A stretch of DNA of 64,000 nt, from contig WLXD01000002.1 of NCBI GenBank assembly GCA_012103255.1, positions 310,001 to 374,000 on the forward strand, read 5' to 3'. The stretch is from Acidobacteriota bacterium (GTDB lineage: Bacteria; Acidobacteriota; UBA890; WLXD01). Positions 1 to 8,900 of the stretch are shown here, piece after piece (position 1 is the first letter of the stretch; every line of letters starts with the position of its first letter). A program made the position numbers and the translations under genes. The notes under the pieces were generated by a model. That model worked only from the letters and a program-made list of their open reading frames with translations, was not told the DNA's origin and did no database searches.

Positions 1-69
1 GATCTCTTCGCGTGGCTTACAACGCATTTCGGACTTTTTATGATTCACCCAGTCAAATAACGGCTTCTA

Positions 70-102
70 ATGTCTTTTACTGACTATTCATGTCTTTTCC
101 TG
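70..102. repeat. Short direct repeat upstream of the lipoprotein gene
   Basis: Two 13-base copies, ATGTCTTTTACTG at 70-82 and ATGTCTTTTCCTG at 90-102, differ at one base and lie 20 bp apart, so both face the same side of the helix. They sit in an AT-richer stretch just ahead of the lipoprotein/CopD/TonB-receptor genes. This is compatible with a tandem operator site, but no known regulator motif is recognised. Confidence 0.4.
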
Positions 103-154
103 TCGCAATCCTGTTGACCCGACCGGATTGCGTCGGCGGCCCACACCGGTCAGC

Positions 155-1432
155 ATGCGCGTCATGAAGAAGCCCATGATCGGAATCGCGTGTTTGATCC
201 TCGGCACGGTTGTCGCCTGCGCGGGTGAAACCGAGGCGCCTGCCGCTCCTGAAACACTCGCGGCGGAAGCCCCGGCTACGCCGACCATCCTGGACAACCC
301 GGCAGCGACCGACAGCACGGTTCCGCATTTGGGCGTCGGTGCGGACGACAGCCTCCTGATGTCATGGCTGGAGGCGGGCGATTCGACAACCCTGCGAGTG
401 GCAAGGCTCGACCCGGCGACCGGCTCGTGGACGGCAGCGGAGTCGGTGTACTCAGCCCCTACCCTGTTCGCCAACTGGGCCGACTTCCCCTCGGTCGTCG
501 AACTGACGGATGGCGCCCTCGTCACGCACTGGCTCGAGTACCTTGCTGAAGGACGGTACGCATACGGAGTGAAGCTGGCGCAACGCGACGCCAACGGCGT
601 CTGGGGCGAACCGTGGCAGCCGCACGAGGACTCCTCGCCCGTGGAGCATGGGTTCGTCTCGCTCGCGGCGGCGGCCGACGGCGGCTATTCGGCGATCTGG
701 CTCGACGGCACCGCCTTCGCCGACGGCAACAACGAGATGAGTGTCCGCGCCCGGCACTACGGCCCGGACGGAGCCGCGGGGAGCGAAGAAATTCTCGATC
801 TCCGCGCCTGCGACTGCTGCCAGACCGGAGCTGCCTATCTTGGCGACAACCTCGTAGTCGTCTACCGGGACCGCTCCCCCGACGAGGTCCGTGACATCTG
901 GACCGTACGCCGCACGGCCGAGGGGTGGAGCGAACCGCAACCCGTCGCGACCGATGGCTGGATGATCCCAGGGTGTCCGGTGAACGGCCCCTCGATTGTT
1001 TCGACAGGAGAAGACGACGGTGCGGTGATCTGGTTTGCGCTCGTCGATCAGGTCCCCGAGGTGAAACTGGCTTTCACACGCGACGGCGGTGCGTCGTTCG
1101 AAGACCCGATCCTGATTGAGCAGGGTTCGGACTCTGCGGCAACTCTGGGCAGGGTGGACGTCGCGTCTACACCCGACGGCACGCTCGTGGCTACCTGGCT
1201 CACCCAGGTCGGAGAGACCGCAGAGATTCGGTACCGCATCATCGAGGAGAACGCCACGCTCAGCGACGTACATGTCCTCGCCACAACAGGCGCCGAACGA
1301 GGTAGCGGCTTCCCCCGCGTCGAAGTGGTTGGGCAGCACGTGTTTTTCGCCTGGACCGACACCCTTGGCGACTCGCCGATGATCCGAACCGCGTCGATGC
1401 CGATCGCAGGGCTACCGGCGGCAAACCAGTAG
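155..1432 (+). CDS. Cys-rich lipoprotein with sialidase-like (BNR/propeller) fold, CDCC motif
   Basis: Probably an exported lipoprotein. From ATG 155 (or ATG 164) the protein opens with MKKPMIGIACLILG and a lipobox ending VVAC, followed by a Pro/Ala-rich linker. The body (roughly residues 50-420) is full of Trp/Asp-rich repeats such as TRDGGASFEDP, the pattern of BNR/sialidase-type propellers. A C-x-C-C cluster (CDCC, bases 809-820) and a later GCPVNGP element are conspicuous in a protein with few other cysteines and could bind a metal. The gene is followed after 12 bp by a CopD-family gene and then a TonB-dependent receptor on the same strand. Sialidase activity is unlikely, since no catalytic sialidase residues are apparent; the fold and the metal-binding idea are inference. 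The in-frame TTG at 128 is less likely as the start because it would place extra charged residues before the signal peptide. Confidence 0.75.
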   Translation: MRVMKKPMIGIACLILGTVVACAGETEAPAAPETLAAEAPATPTILDNPAATDSTVPHLGVGADDSLLMSWLEAGDSTTLRVARLDPATGSWTAAESVYSAPTLFANWADFPSVVELTDGALVTHWLEYLAEGRYAYGVKLAQRDANGVWGEPWQPHEDSSPVEHGFVSLAAAADGGYSAIWLDGTAFADGNNEMSVRARHYGPDGAAGSEEILDLRACDCCQTGAAYLGDNLVVVYRDRSPDEVRDIWTVRRTAEGWSEPQPVATDGWMIPGCPVNGPSIVSTGEDDGAVIWFALVDQVPEVKLAFTRDGGASFEDPILIEQGSDSAATLGRVDVASTPDGTLVATWLTQVGETAEIRYRIIEENATLSDVHVLATTGAERGSGFPRVEVVGQHVFFAWTDTLGDSPMIRTASMPIAGLPAANQ

Positions 1433-1444
1433 CAGGTGCCCGAC

Positions 1445-2329
1445 ATGGACCTCGCGCAGGCTCTCGTACGCCTGATCGGATATCTCGGCGTCTTCGCGCT
1501 GGTGGGAGCTACGGGCCTGGGCGCTCGACTGTGCTCGGACCTCGGCGCGGCTTCCGAGCGGATGCGCGACCGAGCGCTGCACGTAGCAATCTTCGCGGCC
1601 CTGGTACTCATTGCCACGGCTCTGATCACCCTTCTGAACCAGACGTCGATGTTCTTTGGGGACGACGAGGGAGTCAACGCGGAGACGATCCGAACTATCG
1701 CCATGGAAACCGGGTGGGGTGCCGGTTGGCGCGTCCAGTTCGGTGCTGCGACCTTCGCCCTGATGGGAGCACTGCTCATTCGCTCCCGGCGCATGTTCGG
1801 GTGGCCTGTGCTTGGAGTCGGCGCAATAGCGGCTGCAGCTGCCCAGAGCCTCACCGGCCACGCCTTCGAAGGAAGCTGGCTATCGGTGAAGGTGCTGGCC
1901 CAGGCGATCCATGTGGTCGCCGGCTCGCTCTGGATCGGCTCGCTGCTCGTGATTGTTGTCGCTGTAATGCGGCATGAGTCCGACGACGACACGATCGCAA
2001 CCGTCGTCGACCGCTTCTCGCCAATTGCAGTGATCAGCGTCGCTGCGCTCGCTGCCTCGGGAGCATTGAGCAGCTACTTCAACCTGGCCAGTCCAGTCGA
2101 TCTGATCTCCACCGCCTACGGCCGGGTCCTTCTCGCCAAGATTCTGGCGTTCGGTGCAACCGGAGCCCTCGGGTTCACCAACTGGCGCAAGATCCGCCCC
2201 CATCTTGGAACCAAGCCCGGCACAGCAAGACTGCGCCGGGTCGCTGCGGTGGAATTGGCTTTCGCCCTCGCAGTACTCGTTCTCACGACCTACCTCGTGG
2301 TTCTACCGCTGCCGGCCTGGGGCATCTAG
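1445..2329 (+). CDS. CopD-family integral membrane protein
   Basis: A polytopic inner-membrane protein of about 294 residues with roughly eight hydrophobic segments and little soluble sequence. The segment AIHVVAGSLWIGSLLVI and the preceding SLTGHAFEGSW carry the paired histidines and Trp-Ile-Gly pattern typical of the CopD domain, a family linked to copper import or tolerance. ATG 1445 is preferred because AGGT at 1434-1437 is correctly spaced for it; a GTG at 1436 is the alternative. It follows the Cys-rich lipoprotein closely, so the two are probably co-transcribed. Copper as substrate is known for the family but not shown here. Confidence 0.85.
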   Translation: MDLAQALVRLIGYLGVFALVGATGLGARLCSDLGAASERMRDRALHVAIFAALVLIATALITLLNQTSMFFGDDEGVNAETIRTIAMETGWGAGWRVQFGAATFALMGALLIRSRRMFGWPVLGVGAIAAAAAQSLTGHAFEGSWLSVKVLAQAIHVVAGSLWIGSLLVIVVAVMRHESDDDTIATVVDRFSPIAVISVAALAASGALSSYFNLASPVDLISTAYGRVLLAKILAFGATGALGFTNWRKIRPHLGTKPGTARLRRVAAVELAFALAVLVLTTYLVVLPLPAWGI

Positions 2330-2353
2330 AGCGTCCGGATCTGTCGCTATCGG

Positions 2354-2362
2354 TGCCATAAT
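2354..2362 (+). promoter_or_regulatory. Possible extended -10 element before the TonB-receptor gene
   Basis: TG-C-CATAAT matches the TGn extended -10 pattern. It would place transcription start near 2369, about 33 bases ahead of the GTG start at 2402. No good -35 is visible, so this is tentative; the receptor may also be read from the upstream genes. Confidence 0.3.
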
Positions 2363-2401
2363 GGCGCTGCCCCGCCGATCCCCGTTTCCCGCGAGCCCGC
2401 C

Positions 2402-4966
2402 GTGCAGTTCCGACGCCGTACATCGTGGACCGCACTCCTGCTCTTGGCCGCCGTTGGTCTCGCCGGAGTCCGCCCCCTCGGCGCCCAGGAACGCCAACGC
2501 CCGATTAGCCCTCGATTGGGCTCCGTCGGCGGTGCCGTTCTCGAAACCGACGGCACCCCGGTTCCCGGCGTCACGGTGAAACTCGCGGGGCCCGCGCCAC
2601 GCAGCACCGAGCGACACGTAACGGCCGACAGCGAAGGCAAGTTCCGGTTTCGTGAACTTCGACACGGCGACTACCGTCTGCGTGTGGAACTGCCGGGTCT
2701 CCAGGCTCCCGGGTCGGTATCTGTGGTCGTACTCCCAGGCCAGCACATCGAGACCAACGTGGTGCTGAGTCTGTTTGCGTACGAAGTGGCACTGGATGTC
2801 GTGGCCCGGTCGGAGGATGCGCCGCAGACTATCGACACTGACTCCACCGCAGATCGTAGAGAGCTCACGAACCGCGAACTCACGCGTCTGCCATTGCCCG
2901 TGGAACAGGTCCTGGATGCGCTCCCCGTCTTCCCCGGCGTCGTGCGCGGACCGAACGGGTTGATCAGTATCGGAGGCACGCTGCCCACGGATTCTGTATT
3001 CCTCTTTAACGGAGCCGATCTGATGGATCCGTTTACCGGCAGGTATCGCCTGCAGCTGCCGCTGGAGTCAGTCGAAACCATGACGTTGGAGTCAGGCGTC
3101 AGTAGTGCCGATTACGGCGACCGGCTGGGCGGCGTGGTCAACGTCACGACAGCAGAGGCCGGACGCAACTGGGACACCGAGGTTGCCAGTCCGATGCCGC
3201 GACCTTGGATCGAGGACGGACGCTTCAAGGGAATTCGGCGTTTTACGCCGCGCGTACGCATCAGCGGCCCGCTCGCGCCGGACGTGACGATGTCGCAGTC
3301 GGTGGGCTACCGATACGAACGCGAACGGGTCTTCGATACCCCGGACGAACGAGGCGACCACACGATTGTTCAGCAGTGGCAATCGCTCACTCAGTTCGAC
3401 TGGCAGGTCGATGAGCAGAACGACGTCCGATTCATGTTGCTCGGCACGCCTGATCAGGAGTCGGGGGCCGGCCTTTCAGGACTGACGCCTATCGAGTCCA
3501 CGAGTGAAGTCGATCACGGGACGATCGCCCTGGTCGGCAACTACCAGCACCGTTTCGACGCTCGAAGCTTCTTCGACACCACGGTGCAGTTCAATCGACA
3601 GAACGCCGAGGTATCGCCGCGCAACATCTCGGGCGGCTCGTTCGAGATGTTCCCGGACCACAACGATGGCGCGGCATTCAACACGCAGCGCCGCCGCTCT
3701 CTCCACTGGCAGCTCAAGACGGTCTTCAACCGCGTATTGGGCGAAGGCGACGGCACCCACCTTCTCAAGGCCGGCGCCGAGATCCACCAGATGAATCTCG
3801 AGGGTAGCTACGCCAACGCCCCGATCCGAATCTACGACGAGAACGGCAATCTGCGGCGCCTCATCGAGTCGGGAAAGCTGGCGCCCACCTCATCGTCGGT
3901 CGACGATCAGACCGGCAACAAGTGGGAAGCCGCGCTGTTCGTGCAGGATCGCTGGCGCCCGTCCAACAAGTTCTGGATAGATCTCGGCATCCGGGCCTCG
4001 CACGACTCGGCCGTCACCGGTGTTCGACTCGCGCCACGGTTTGGAGCTGCGTGGGACCTCACGGGCGACGGCAGGACCCTGCTGAAAGGCTCGTTCGGCG
4101 TCATGCACCGACGCGTCTATCTCGCCGAACAGTTCTGGGATCTCTTCCCGACCCGCGTCGAGACACGCTGGGATGCCGAGGGCAACGGTGAGCGGGTCTT
4201 CCTCCCGATGCGGCGCCCGCAGAACCTCAGATCGCCGAAGGCCCTGATCTGGAGCGCTTCTGCCACGAGACGACTCGGCTCGCGGCTCACTGCCCACGTC
4301 TCCTACACGGAGCGACACACTCGGGATCAACTGGTTTTCGAGCGCAATCCGCACACTCCCGAGCGGCTGATTCCCGGCATCGAAACTTCGTTCGAGATTC
4401 CGGCGGATGCGGGTATCTTCCTGACTAACAACGGGCGTGGTATCTCCCGGCAGTTCGAACTCACCGCGAACCTGAGAGTGGGACAGCAAGACCAGCTCTT
4501 CGTCTCCTATGTGACCTCGAGCGCGGAGGGACACCTGAACGATTTCTCGCTCGTTGCCTCAGATCAGCCGGAAGCGGTGCTGCGCGATAACTTCCGCACC
4601 GTGATGGCTCACGATGTGCCAAACCGTGTTGTCCTCTGGGGAACGTTCCATCTGCCCTGGGAGATCATCGCTTCGCCGTCCATCGAGTGGCGCAACGGAC
4701 TTCCCTGGAGCAGCCTCGATGTGTACAGGGATTACGCTGCCGATCCGAACGATCGCCGATTCCCGGACTACTTTTCGCCCGACCTGCAGGTCACGAAAGT
4801 GTTCCGCGTCGCGGGGATACCGTTCCGCGCCGGAGTCCTGGTCACCAATTTCATATTCAGGGACAACCCGCGCGACGTGATCTCCGTGGTGAACAGTTCG
4901 CGCTATGGCGAGTTCCTCAACAAGGTGCCGTCCCGCGTCCGGTTCCGGTTCCTGGCAACTTTCTGA
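2402..4966 (+). CDS. TonB-dependent receptor with carboxypeptidase-regulatory domain
   Basis: Outer-membrane receptor for energised uptake of an unknown ligand. It starts at GTG with a signal peptide (hydrophobic TALLLLAAVGLAGV, cleavage near PLGA-QE). Residues about 37-115 form a carboxypeptidase-regulatory-like beta-sandwich (GGAVLETDGTPVPGVTVKL). Residues about 120-240 are the plug (LPVEQVLDALPVFPGVV, then NGADLMDPFTGRY and GVVNVTTAEAG). The rest is a long beta-barrel ending in FRFLATF with a terminal Phe, as is usual for outer-membrane barrels. At 854 residues it is typical of the short OAR/CarboxypepD-type receptors of Acidobacteriota. Its place behind a CopD gene and a Cys-rich lipoprotein suggests metal or metallophore transport, but that is contextual only. 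No TonB box is obvious. Confidence 0.9.
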   Translation: MQFRRRTSWTALLLLAAVGLAGVRPLGAQERQRPISPRLGSVGGAVLETDGTPVPGVTVKLAGPAPRSTERHVTADSEGKFRFRELRHGDYRLRVELPGLQAPGSVSVVVLPGQHIETNVVLSLFAYEVALDVVARSEDAPQTIDTDSTADRRELTNRELTRLPLPVEQVLDALPVFPGVVRGPNGLISIGGTLPTDSVFLFNGADLMDPFTGRYRLQLPLESVETMTLESGVSSADYGDRLGGVVNVTTAEAGRNWDTEVASPMPRPWIEDGRFKGIRRFTPRVRISGPLAPDVTMSQSVGYRYERERVFDTPDERGDHTIVQQWQSLTQFDWQVDEQNDVRFMLLGTPDQESGAGLSGLTPIESTSEVDHGTIALVGNYQHRFDARSFFDTTVQFNRQNAEVSPRNISGGSFEMFPDHNDGAAFNTQRRRSLHWQLKTVFNRVLGEGDGTHLLKAGAEIHQMNLEGSYANAPIRIYDENGNLRRLIESGKLAPTSSSVDDQTGNKWEAALFVQDRWRPSNKFWIDLGIRASHDSAVTGVRLAPRFGAAWDLTGDGRTLLKGSFGVMHRRVYLAEQFWDLFPTRVETRWDAEGNGERVFLPMRRPQNLRSPKALIWSASATRRLGSRLTAHVSYTERHTRDQLVFERNPHTPERLIPGIETSFEIPADAGIFLTNNGRGISRQFELTANLRVGQQDQLFVSYVTSSAEGHLNDFSLVASDQPEAVLRDNFRTVMAHDVPNRVVLWGTFHLPWEIIASPSIEWRNGLPWSSLDVYRDYAADPNDRRFPDYFSPDLQVTKVFRVAGIPFRAGVLVTNFIFRDNPRDVISVVNSSRYGEFLNKVPSRVRFRFLATF

Positions 4967-5017
4967 GCCGGTTATCATCAAGAGGTCCAGCCCTCCCTCT
5001 CTCTTTGGGACAAACAC

Positions 5018-5308
5018 TTGAACGATTCCGACGTGCCGCAGGTGAACCTCAACGAGATCAGCGGACAGCTGGAGATCGACTATCCCGCGCGCTGGATCTA
5101 CAAGGTCATCGGCAACGATGAGCCCTCGGTGCGCGAGGCGGTACTCGAAACGGTGGACGCACCCGACGTCACCATCGAGCTGTCCAATACGAGCCGGTCG
5201 GGCAAGTACATCTCGATCAACGTCGAAGTCACGGTGCAGGACGAAACACAGCGCCAGGGCCTCTACGAGGCGCTGCGGCAGCACCGGGCCGTACGCATGG
5301 TGCTCTAG
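5018..5308 (+). CDS. DUF493 (YbeD-like) small regulatory-fold protein
   Basis: A 96-residue protein matching the DUF493/YbeD family, an ACT-like small fold of unknown exact function. Characteristic elements are the early YPARWIYKVIG segment, a central SRSGKYISINVEVTV strand pair and a C-terminal LYEALRQHRAVRMVL helix-strand. The start is TTG at 5018. The stop is followed two bases later by the phosphoesterase gene, so the two are probably translated from one message. In Enterobacteria YbeD sits by lipoate and cell-wall genes; no such link is seen here. Confidence 0.85.
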   Translation: MNDSDVPQVNLNEISGQLEIDYPARWIYKVIGNDEPSVREAVLETVDAPDVTIELSNTSRSGKYISINVEVTVQDETQRQGLYEALRQHRAVRMVL

Positions 5309-5310
5309 CG

Positions 5311-6078
5311 GTGCGAATAGCGCTGCTGTCCGACGTGCACGCCAATCTGCCGGCGCTCGAAGCTGTTCTCGCGGGCATTGATGCGCTTGGCATTGAGTCC
5401 GTCTACCACCTCGGCGACCTCGTGGGATACGCGCCCTGGCCCAACGAGACCGTACGCCTGATCCGCGAGCGAGCGATCCCCGGCGTGGCCGGCAACTACG
5501 ACTCTACCGTCGCGACCGACCACGATCACTGCGGGTGCAAATACGAGGACGAATACCAGGCCGAGCTGTCACACCAGAGTTTTGAATGGACCTGCGCCAA
5601 CACGGAAGTCGACGCGAAGGCGTTCCTTGGGCAGTTGCCGTTCCGGCTCGATATCCGGCCGGCCGGTGGGCACGGGAGTGGCATGCGGGTTTGCCTGGTG
5701 CACGGCACACCGACGCTAAACACCGTGTATTGGACCGAAGACCGCTCCGATTCCTTCTGCAGGAAGATGGCGGAGCGAGCACGACTGTCGGCAGGCGACC
5801 TGATCGCGTTTGGGCACACCCACAAACCCTGGCACCGCGAACTCGACGGCATTCACTTCGTGAACACGGGCTCCGTGGGGCGTCCGAAAGATGGTGACTC
5901 GCGCGCCGGATACGTCGTGCTCGACCTCTCGACAGACGTGCCTGTCGTGCAATTCCACCGAGTCGACTACGACGTCGACCGGGCCGCAGAGGCAATCACC
6001 GAGAGCACTCTTCCCGATGCTTTCGCGGAGTACCTGCGCACCGGCGGGCAGGCGCTCAGGGCACCAGGCGACGCCTAG
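5311..6078 (+). CDS. Calcineurin-like metallophosphoesterase (YfcE/MJ0936 type)
   Basis: A 255-residue cytosolic phosphodiesterase-like enzyme. Metal-binding motifs appear in the usual order: D-x-H at SDVHAN (D8, H10), GDLVGYAP (D36), GNYD (N62), VHGTP, and GHTHKPW near residue 170, followed by NTGSVGRPKDG. This is the arrangement of the YfcE/Mj0936 class, which hydrolyses phosphodiesters. An insertion with HDHCGCKYEDEY after the GNYD motif carries extra His/Cys residues. The GTG start lies two bases after the DUF493 stop. Its stop overlaps the stop of the convergent antiporter gene through a shared CTAG. The natural substrate cannot be told from sequence. Confidence 0.88.
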   Translation: MRIALLSDVHANLPALEAVLAGIDALGIESVYHLGDLVGYAPWPNETVRLIRERAIPGVAGNYDSTVATDHDHCGCKYEDEYQAELSHQSFEWTCANTEVDAKAFLGQLPFRLDIRPAGGHGSGMRVCLVHGTPTLNTVYWTEDRSDSFCRKMAERARLSAGDLIAFGHTHKPWHRELDGIHFVNTGSVGRPKDGDSRAGYVVLDLSTDVPVVQFHRVDYDVDRAAEAITESTLPDAFAEYLRTGGQALRAPGDA

Positions 6079-8024
6079 GCCGCTTCCTCCACCGGCTGGC
6101 CGACGAAGCGTGCCACGCAGTAGAGGATCCCTGCGCCGCCGAGCATCCCGACCCACCATGGCATGCCGAAGCCGGCCGGTAGAGTGCCTACCAGTACGGC
6201 AACGGCTCCGACAGTTACCGCGTAGGGCAACTGCGTTCTGACGTGCGCGATGTGATCGCAGCCCGACGCCATGGACGAGAGGATCGTCGTGTCGGAGATC
6301 GGGGAGCAATGGTCACCCATCACCGCCCCGGCCAGCACGCACGAGACGGCCGAGTACAGGACGTGCATCCCCGCGGCGGGATCTGGCGTTGCAGAAAGGA
6401 CCGCCCAGACTAGCGGCACCACGAGCGGCATCAGGATCCCCATAGTCGACCAGCTGGAGCCCGTCGCGAACGCTGTCGCGGCGGCCAGCATGAACACGAT
6501 CGACGGCACGAAGCCCGGGTGGAGCCAGTCACCAAGGACCGTCACCAGATACTCGGCCGTGTGCAGCTGCGTTGACACCGCGGCGAGCGACCAGGCGAGC
6601 ACCAGAATGATCATCGCGTAGAACATCGATTTGATGCCGGCGTACCAGGCGTCCACGACCTCGTGAGCCGTGAGGATGCGCTGGCCGACGCTCAATAGCG
6701 CTGCCACCACCGTGGCCAGAATCGAGCCCCACATCAGCCCGAGGTACGAGTCAGAGCTGCCGACGATGTCTCGGAGGTTGTCTCCCGAGCCCGTCACATA
6801 GAGCGAGATCATCACCGTGCCCACCAGCACTGCGATCGGAATGACCGCATTGAAGGCCCGCACCGGCCTGCCCTCTTTGAGCCTCATCTCCTCGGATTCC
6901 GCCCCCGCCGCCTCGTCGACGTCAGCATCGGGGCCAAGCACGTGTCCTGTCGTTCGCGCTCGGCGCTCGGCCGCCAACATCGGTCCGTAGTCACGGCCCA
7001 TGGACGCCAGCGTGAACACCATGAACATCGTCAGGAACGGATAGAAGCTGTACGCCACCGAGTTGAGAAAGATGGAATACGCCGCCTCGTTCAGGTCCGG
7101 TATCCGTGCCACAACGCCATCGATTAGCCCGACTTCGTACCCGATCCACGTGGTAACCAACGCCACGCAGGCCACCGGCGCCGCCGTGCAATCAACGATG
7201 TAGGCGAGTTTCTCTCGCGAGATGCGCAGCCGGTCGGTGACCTGGCGCATCGTGTTGCCGACAACCAGTGTGTTGGCGTAGTCGTCGAAGAAGATCGCAA
7301 CGCCCAGAAGTCCAGCGGAGACTTGCCCGCGACGCGAATTCGTCGCGAGCTTCACAATGTGATTCACCACCCCCTGCATGCCGCCGTTCTTCATGATGAT
7401 GCCGACCGTTCCGCCGACCATGAAGGAGAACAGGAGGATCTGTGCGTAGCTGGTCGTTGTGATCGCTCCGAGCACGTAGATCTGGTACGTGTCGAGCACT
7501 CCACGAAGCAGGGCTGTCGGGCCGAAAGGCGCAACGACGTCGCCGCCAACAGTCACGACCAAGGCTGCTGCGCCAACCCAGAGACCCACGAAGAGCGCCA
7601 CGATGACCTGTTTGAACATCAACGCGATGGCGATCGCGAGCAATGGTGGAACGATCGACAGCCAGGCGGGCAGCACTCGAGCTGTCTGCACCGCCGTCAC
7701 CGCGACGTCGTCCCAGAGCTGCAACTCCGCGGTCCCGGACGACGGAGCCACGACGTCGCGAAACACCGCGATGAAGCCATCACCGTCGGGAAGAACGTCC
7801 GCCGCGTAGTCGACGCTCTGCCCGTCCTGGGTGACTCGGAGCGTCAGCGAACCGAGTCGATCTTCGGGTCCGGCGGCAAACACCTGAACCGGCGTACCCG
7901 TCAGCAGGGCTATCGAGCCCGACGTCAGCTCATAGTCGTCCTGAGCCAGCGCCGACGCAGGCACCAACGCAGCGCCACACACAAGAACAGTCAGCGCGAT
8001 CAGGGTCCGGGATGACCGACGCAC
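6075..8024 (-). CDS. NhaC-family Na+/H+ antiporter with exported N-terminal domain
   Basis: A 649-residue secondary transporter. The membrane part (about residue 120 onward) has many hydrophobic helices and NhaC-type signatures such as FFDDYANTLVVGNTMRQ, YIVDCTAAPVACVALV, TGSSWSTMGILMPLVVPL and AGAVMGDHCSPISDTTIL. These mark the Na+/H+ antiporter NhaC group. Unusually the protein begins with a cleavable-looking signal peptide ending ASALAQ. This is followed by about 90 residues of beta-rich soluble sequence before the first transport helix, so an extracytoplasmic domain is inferred. A charged cytoplasmic loop (DADVDEAAGAESEE) lies in the middle. Sodium export for pH or osmotic balance is the family role. 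It runs convergently to the phosphoesterase and shares four stop-codon bases with it. Confidence 0.88.
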   Translation of the reverse strand: MRRSSRTLIALTVLVCGAALVPASALAQDDYELTSGSIALLTGTPVQVFAAGPEDRLGSLTLRVTQDGQSVDYAADVLPDGDGFIAVFRDVVAPSSGTAELQLWDDVAVTAVQTARVLPAWLSIVPPLLAIAIALMFKQVIVALFVGLWVGAAALVVTVGGDVVAPFGPTALLRGVLDTYQIYVLGAITTTSYAQILLFSFMVGGTVGIIMKNGGMQGVVNHIVKLATNSRRGQVSAGLLGVAIFFDDYANTLVVGNTMRQVTDRLRISREKLAYIVDCTAAPVACVALVTTWIGYEVGLIDGVVARIPDLNEAAYSIFLNSVAYSFYPFLTMFMVFTLASMGRDYGPMLAAERRARTTGHVLGPDADVDEAAGAESEEMRLKEGRPVRAFNAVIPIAVLVGTVMISLYVTGSGDNLRDIVGSSDSYLGLMWGSILATVVAALLSVGQRILTAHEVVDAWYAGIKSMFYAMIILVLAWSLAAVSTQLHTAEYLVTVLGDWLHPGFVPSIVFMLAAATAFATGSSWSTMGILMPLVVPLVWAVLSATPDPAAGMHVLYSAVSCVLAGAVMGDHCSPISDTTILSSMASGCDHIAHVRTQLPYAVTVGAVAVLVGTLPAGFGMPWWVGMLGGAGILYCVARFVGQPVEEAA

Positions 8025-8139
8025 GGAACACAGTGGGCTGGCGATAGCGTTGCTCCGGATTCGACATGGGCTTCGGGACGGCGACTATAGCGCATCCAGT
8101 TCACGCGTTAGCCGGATGCAACCGTGCTGGTGAACGTGC

Positions 8140-8757
8140 CTAGAAGCTGAAAACCAGGGCAGCCGAGAGCTCGAAGTTGTGGACCGTCACGTCCTGGTCG
8201 AGTCCGATCGCCTCGGCGACGGCCGGATCCAACGCGTCGAGCTTGATCGGTGTGATGTGATCGCGGAGGTCACCGCGCACGCCGATTTTTCCGAGGCCAA
8301 TCTTGAGCCCTGCACCGAGGTAGTAGCCCATTCGCCCATACGAGGCCGCGCCATCGATGCCCCAGCCGATTCGGTGATAGCCGATGCCGCCCGCCACGAA
8401 CGGTGCGATGGGACCCGGGAAGATCTTGAGAATGGCGCCTGCCTCGGCATACGTGAAGCGCGCGCTGAACTCGCCCTCGGTATCGGCGAGCACCTTGGAA
8501 CCGACGGTGGCGAGAGTCCCCTCGAACTCTGCGATCAGTGCGCCAATTGAAAAGCGCGCCCCGTAGAACATTCCATCAGCGAAGCCGATCTCTTCCGAAG
8601 GTCCAACAAGCGGAACAGAATCGAGCACATCGTCGCCCAAGAAACGTCCGACCGTGAGGGCAAGTTCCTGCCCGAAGGCGCTCTGCGCCGGCACCAGCAC
8701 TGCCGCGAGCACCAACATTCCGAGGACCCCAGATCGAGCACGCACAGCAAATCCCAT
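8140..8757 (-). CDS. Small outer-membrane beta-barrel-like protein
   Basis: A 205-residue exported protein. The N-terminus is a clear signal peptide (MLVLAAVLVPAQSAFGQ). The mature part alternates short polar turns and amphipathic strands (GARFSIGALIAEFEGTL, FSARFTYAEAGAILKIF, GYYLGAGLKIGLGKIGVRGDLRDHI) and ends in ELSAALVFSF with a terminal Phe. This is the style of eight-stranded outer-membrane barrels. No ligand-binding motif is seen and the role is unknown. It appears to be a single-gene unit between the antiporter and the divergent M28 peptidase. Confidence 0.7.
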   Translation of the reverse strand: MGFAVRARSGVLGMLVLAAVLVPAQSAFGQELALTVGRFLGDDVLDSVPLVGPSEEIGFADGMFYGARFSIGALIAEFEGTLATVGSKVLADTEGEFSARFTYAEAGAILKIFPGPIAPFVAGGIGYHRIGWGIDGAASYGRMGYYLGAGLKIGLGKIGVRGDLRDHITPIKLDALDPAVAEAIGLDQDVTVHNFELSAALVFSF

Positions 8758-8900
8758 CGATCAGTTCTCCCGACCGGATGACCGGTCGCGCCCCCGCGAA
8801 ACTTCGTACACCCCACACCATTGTTGCTGAGTCGGTCTCTGCCCGCTACGACGATCCGCTACATTAGCGCCGAAAACCCGCTCTGCTCGAGGATATCGAT

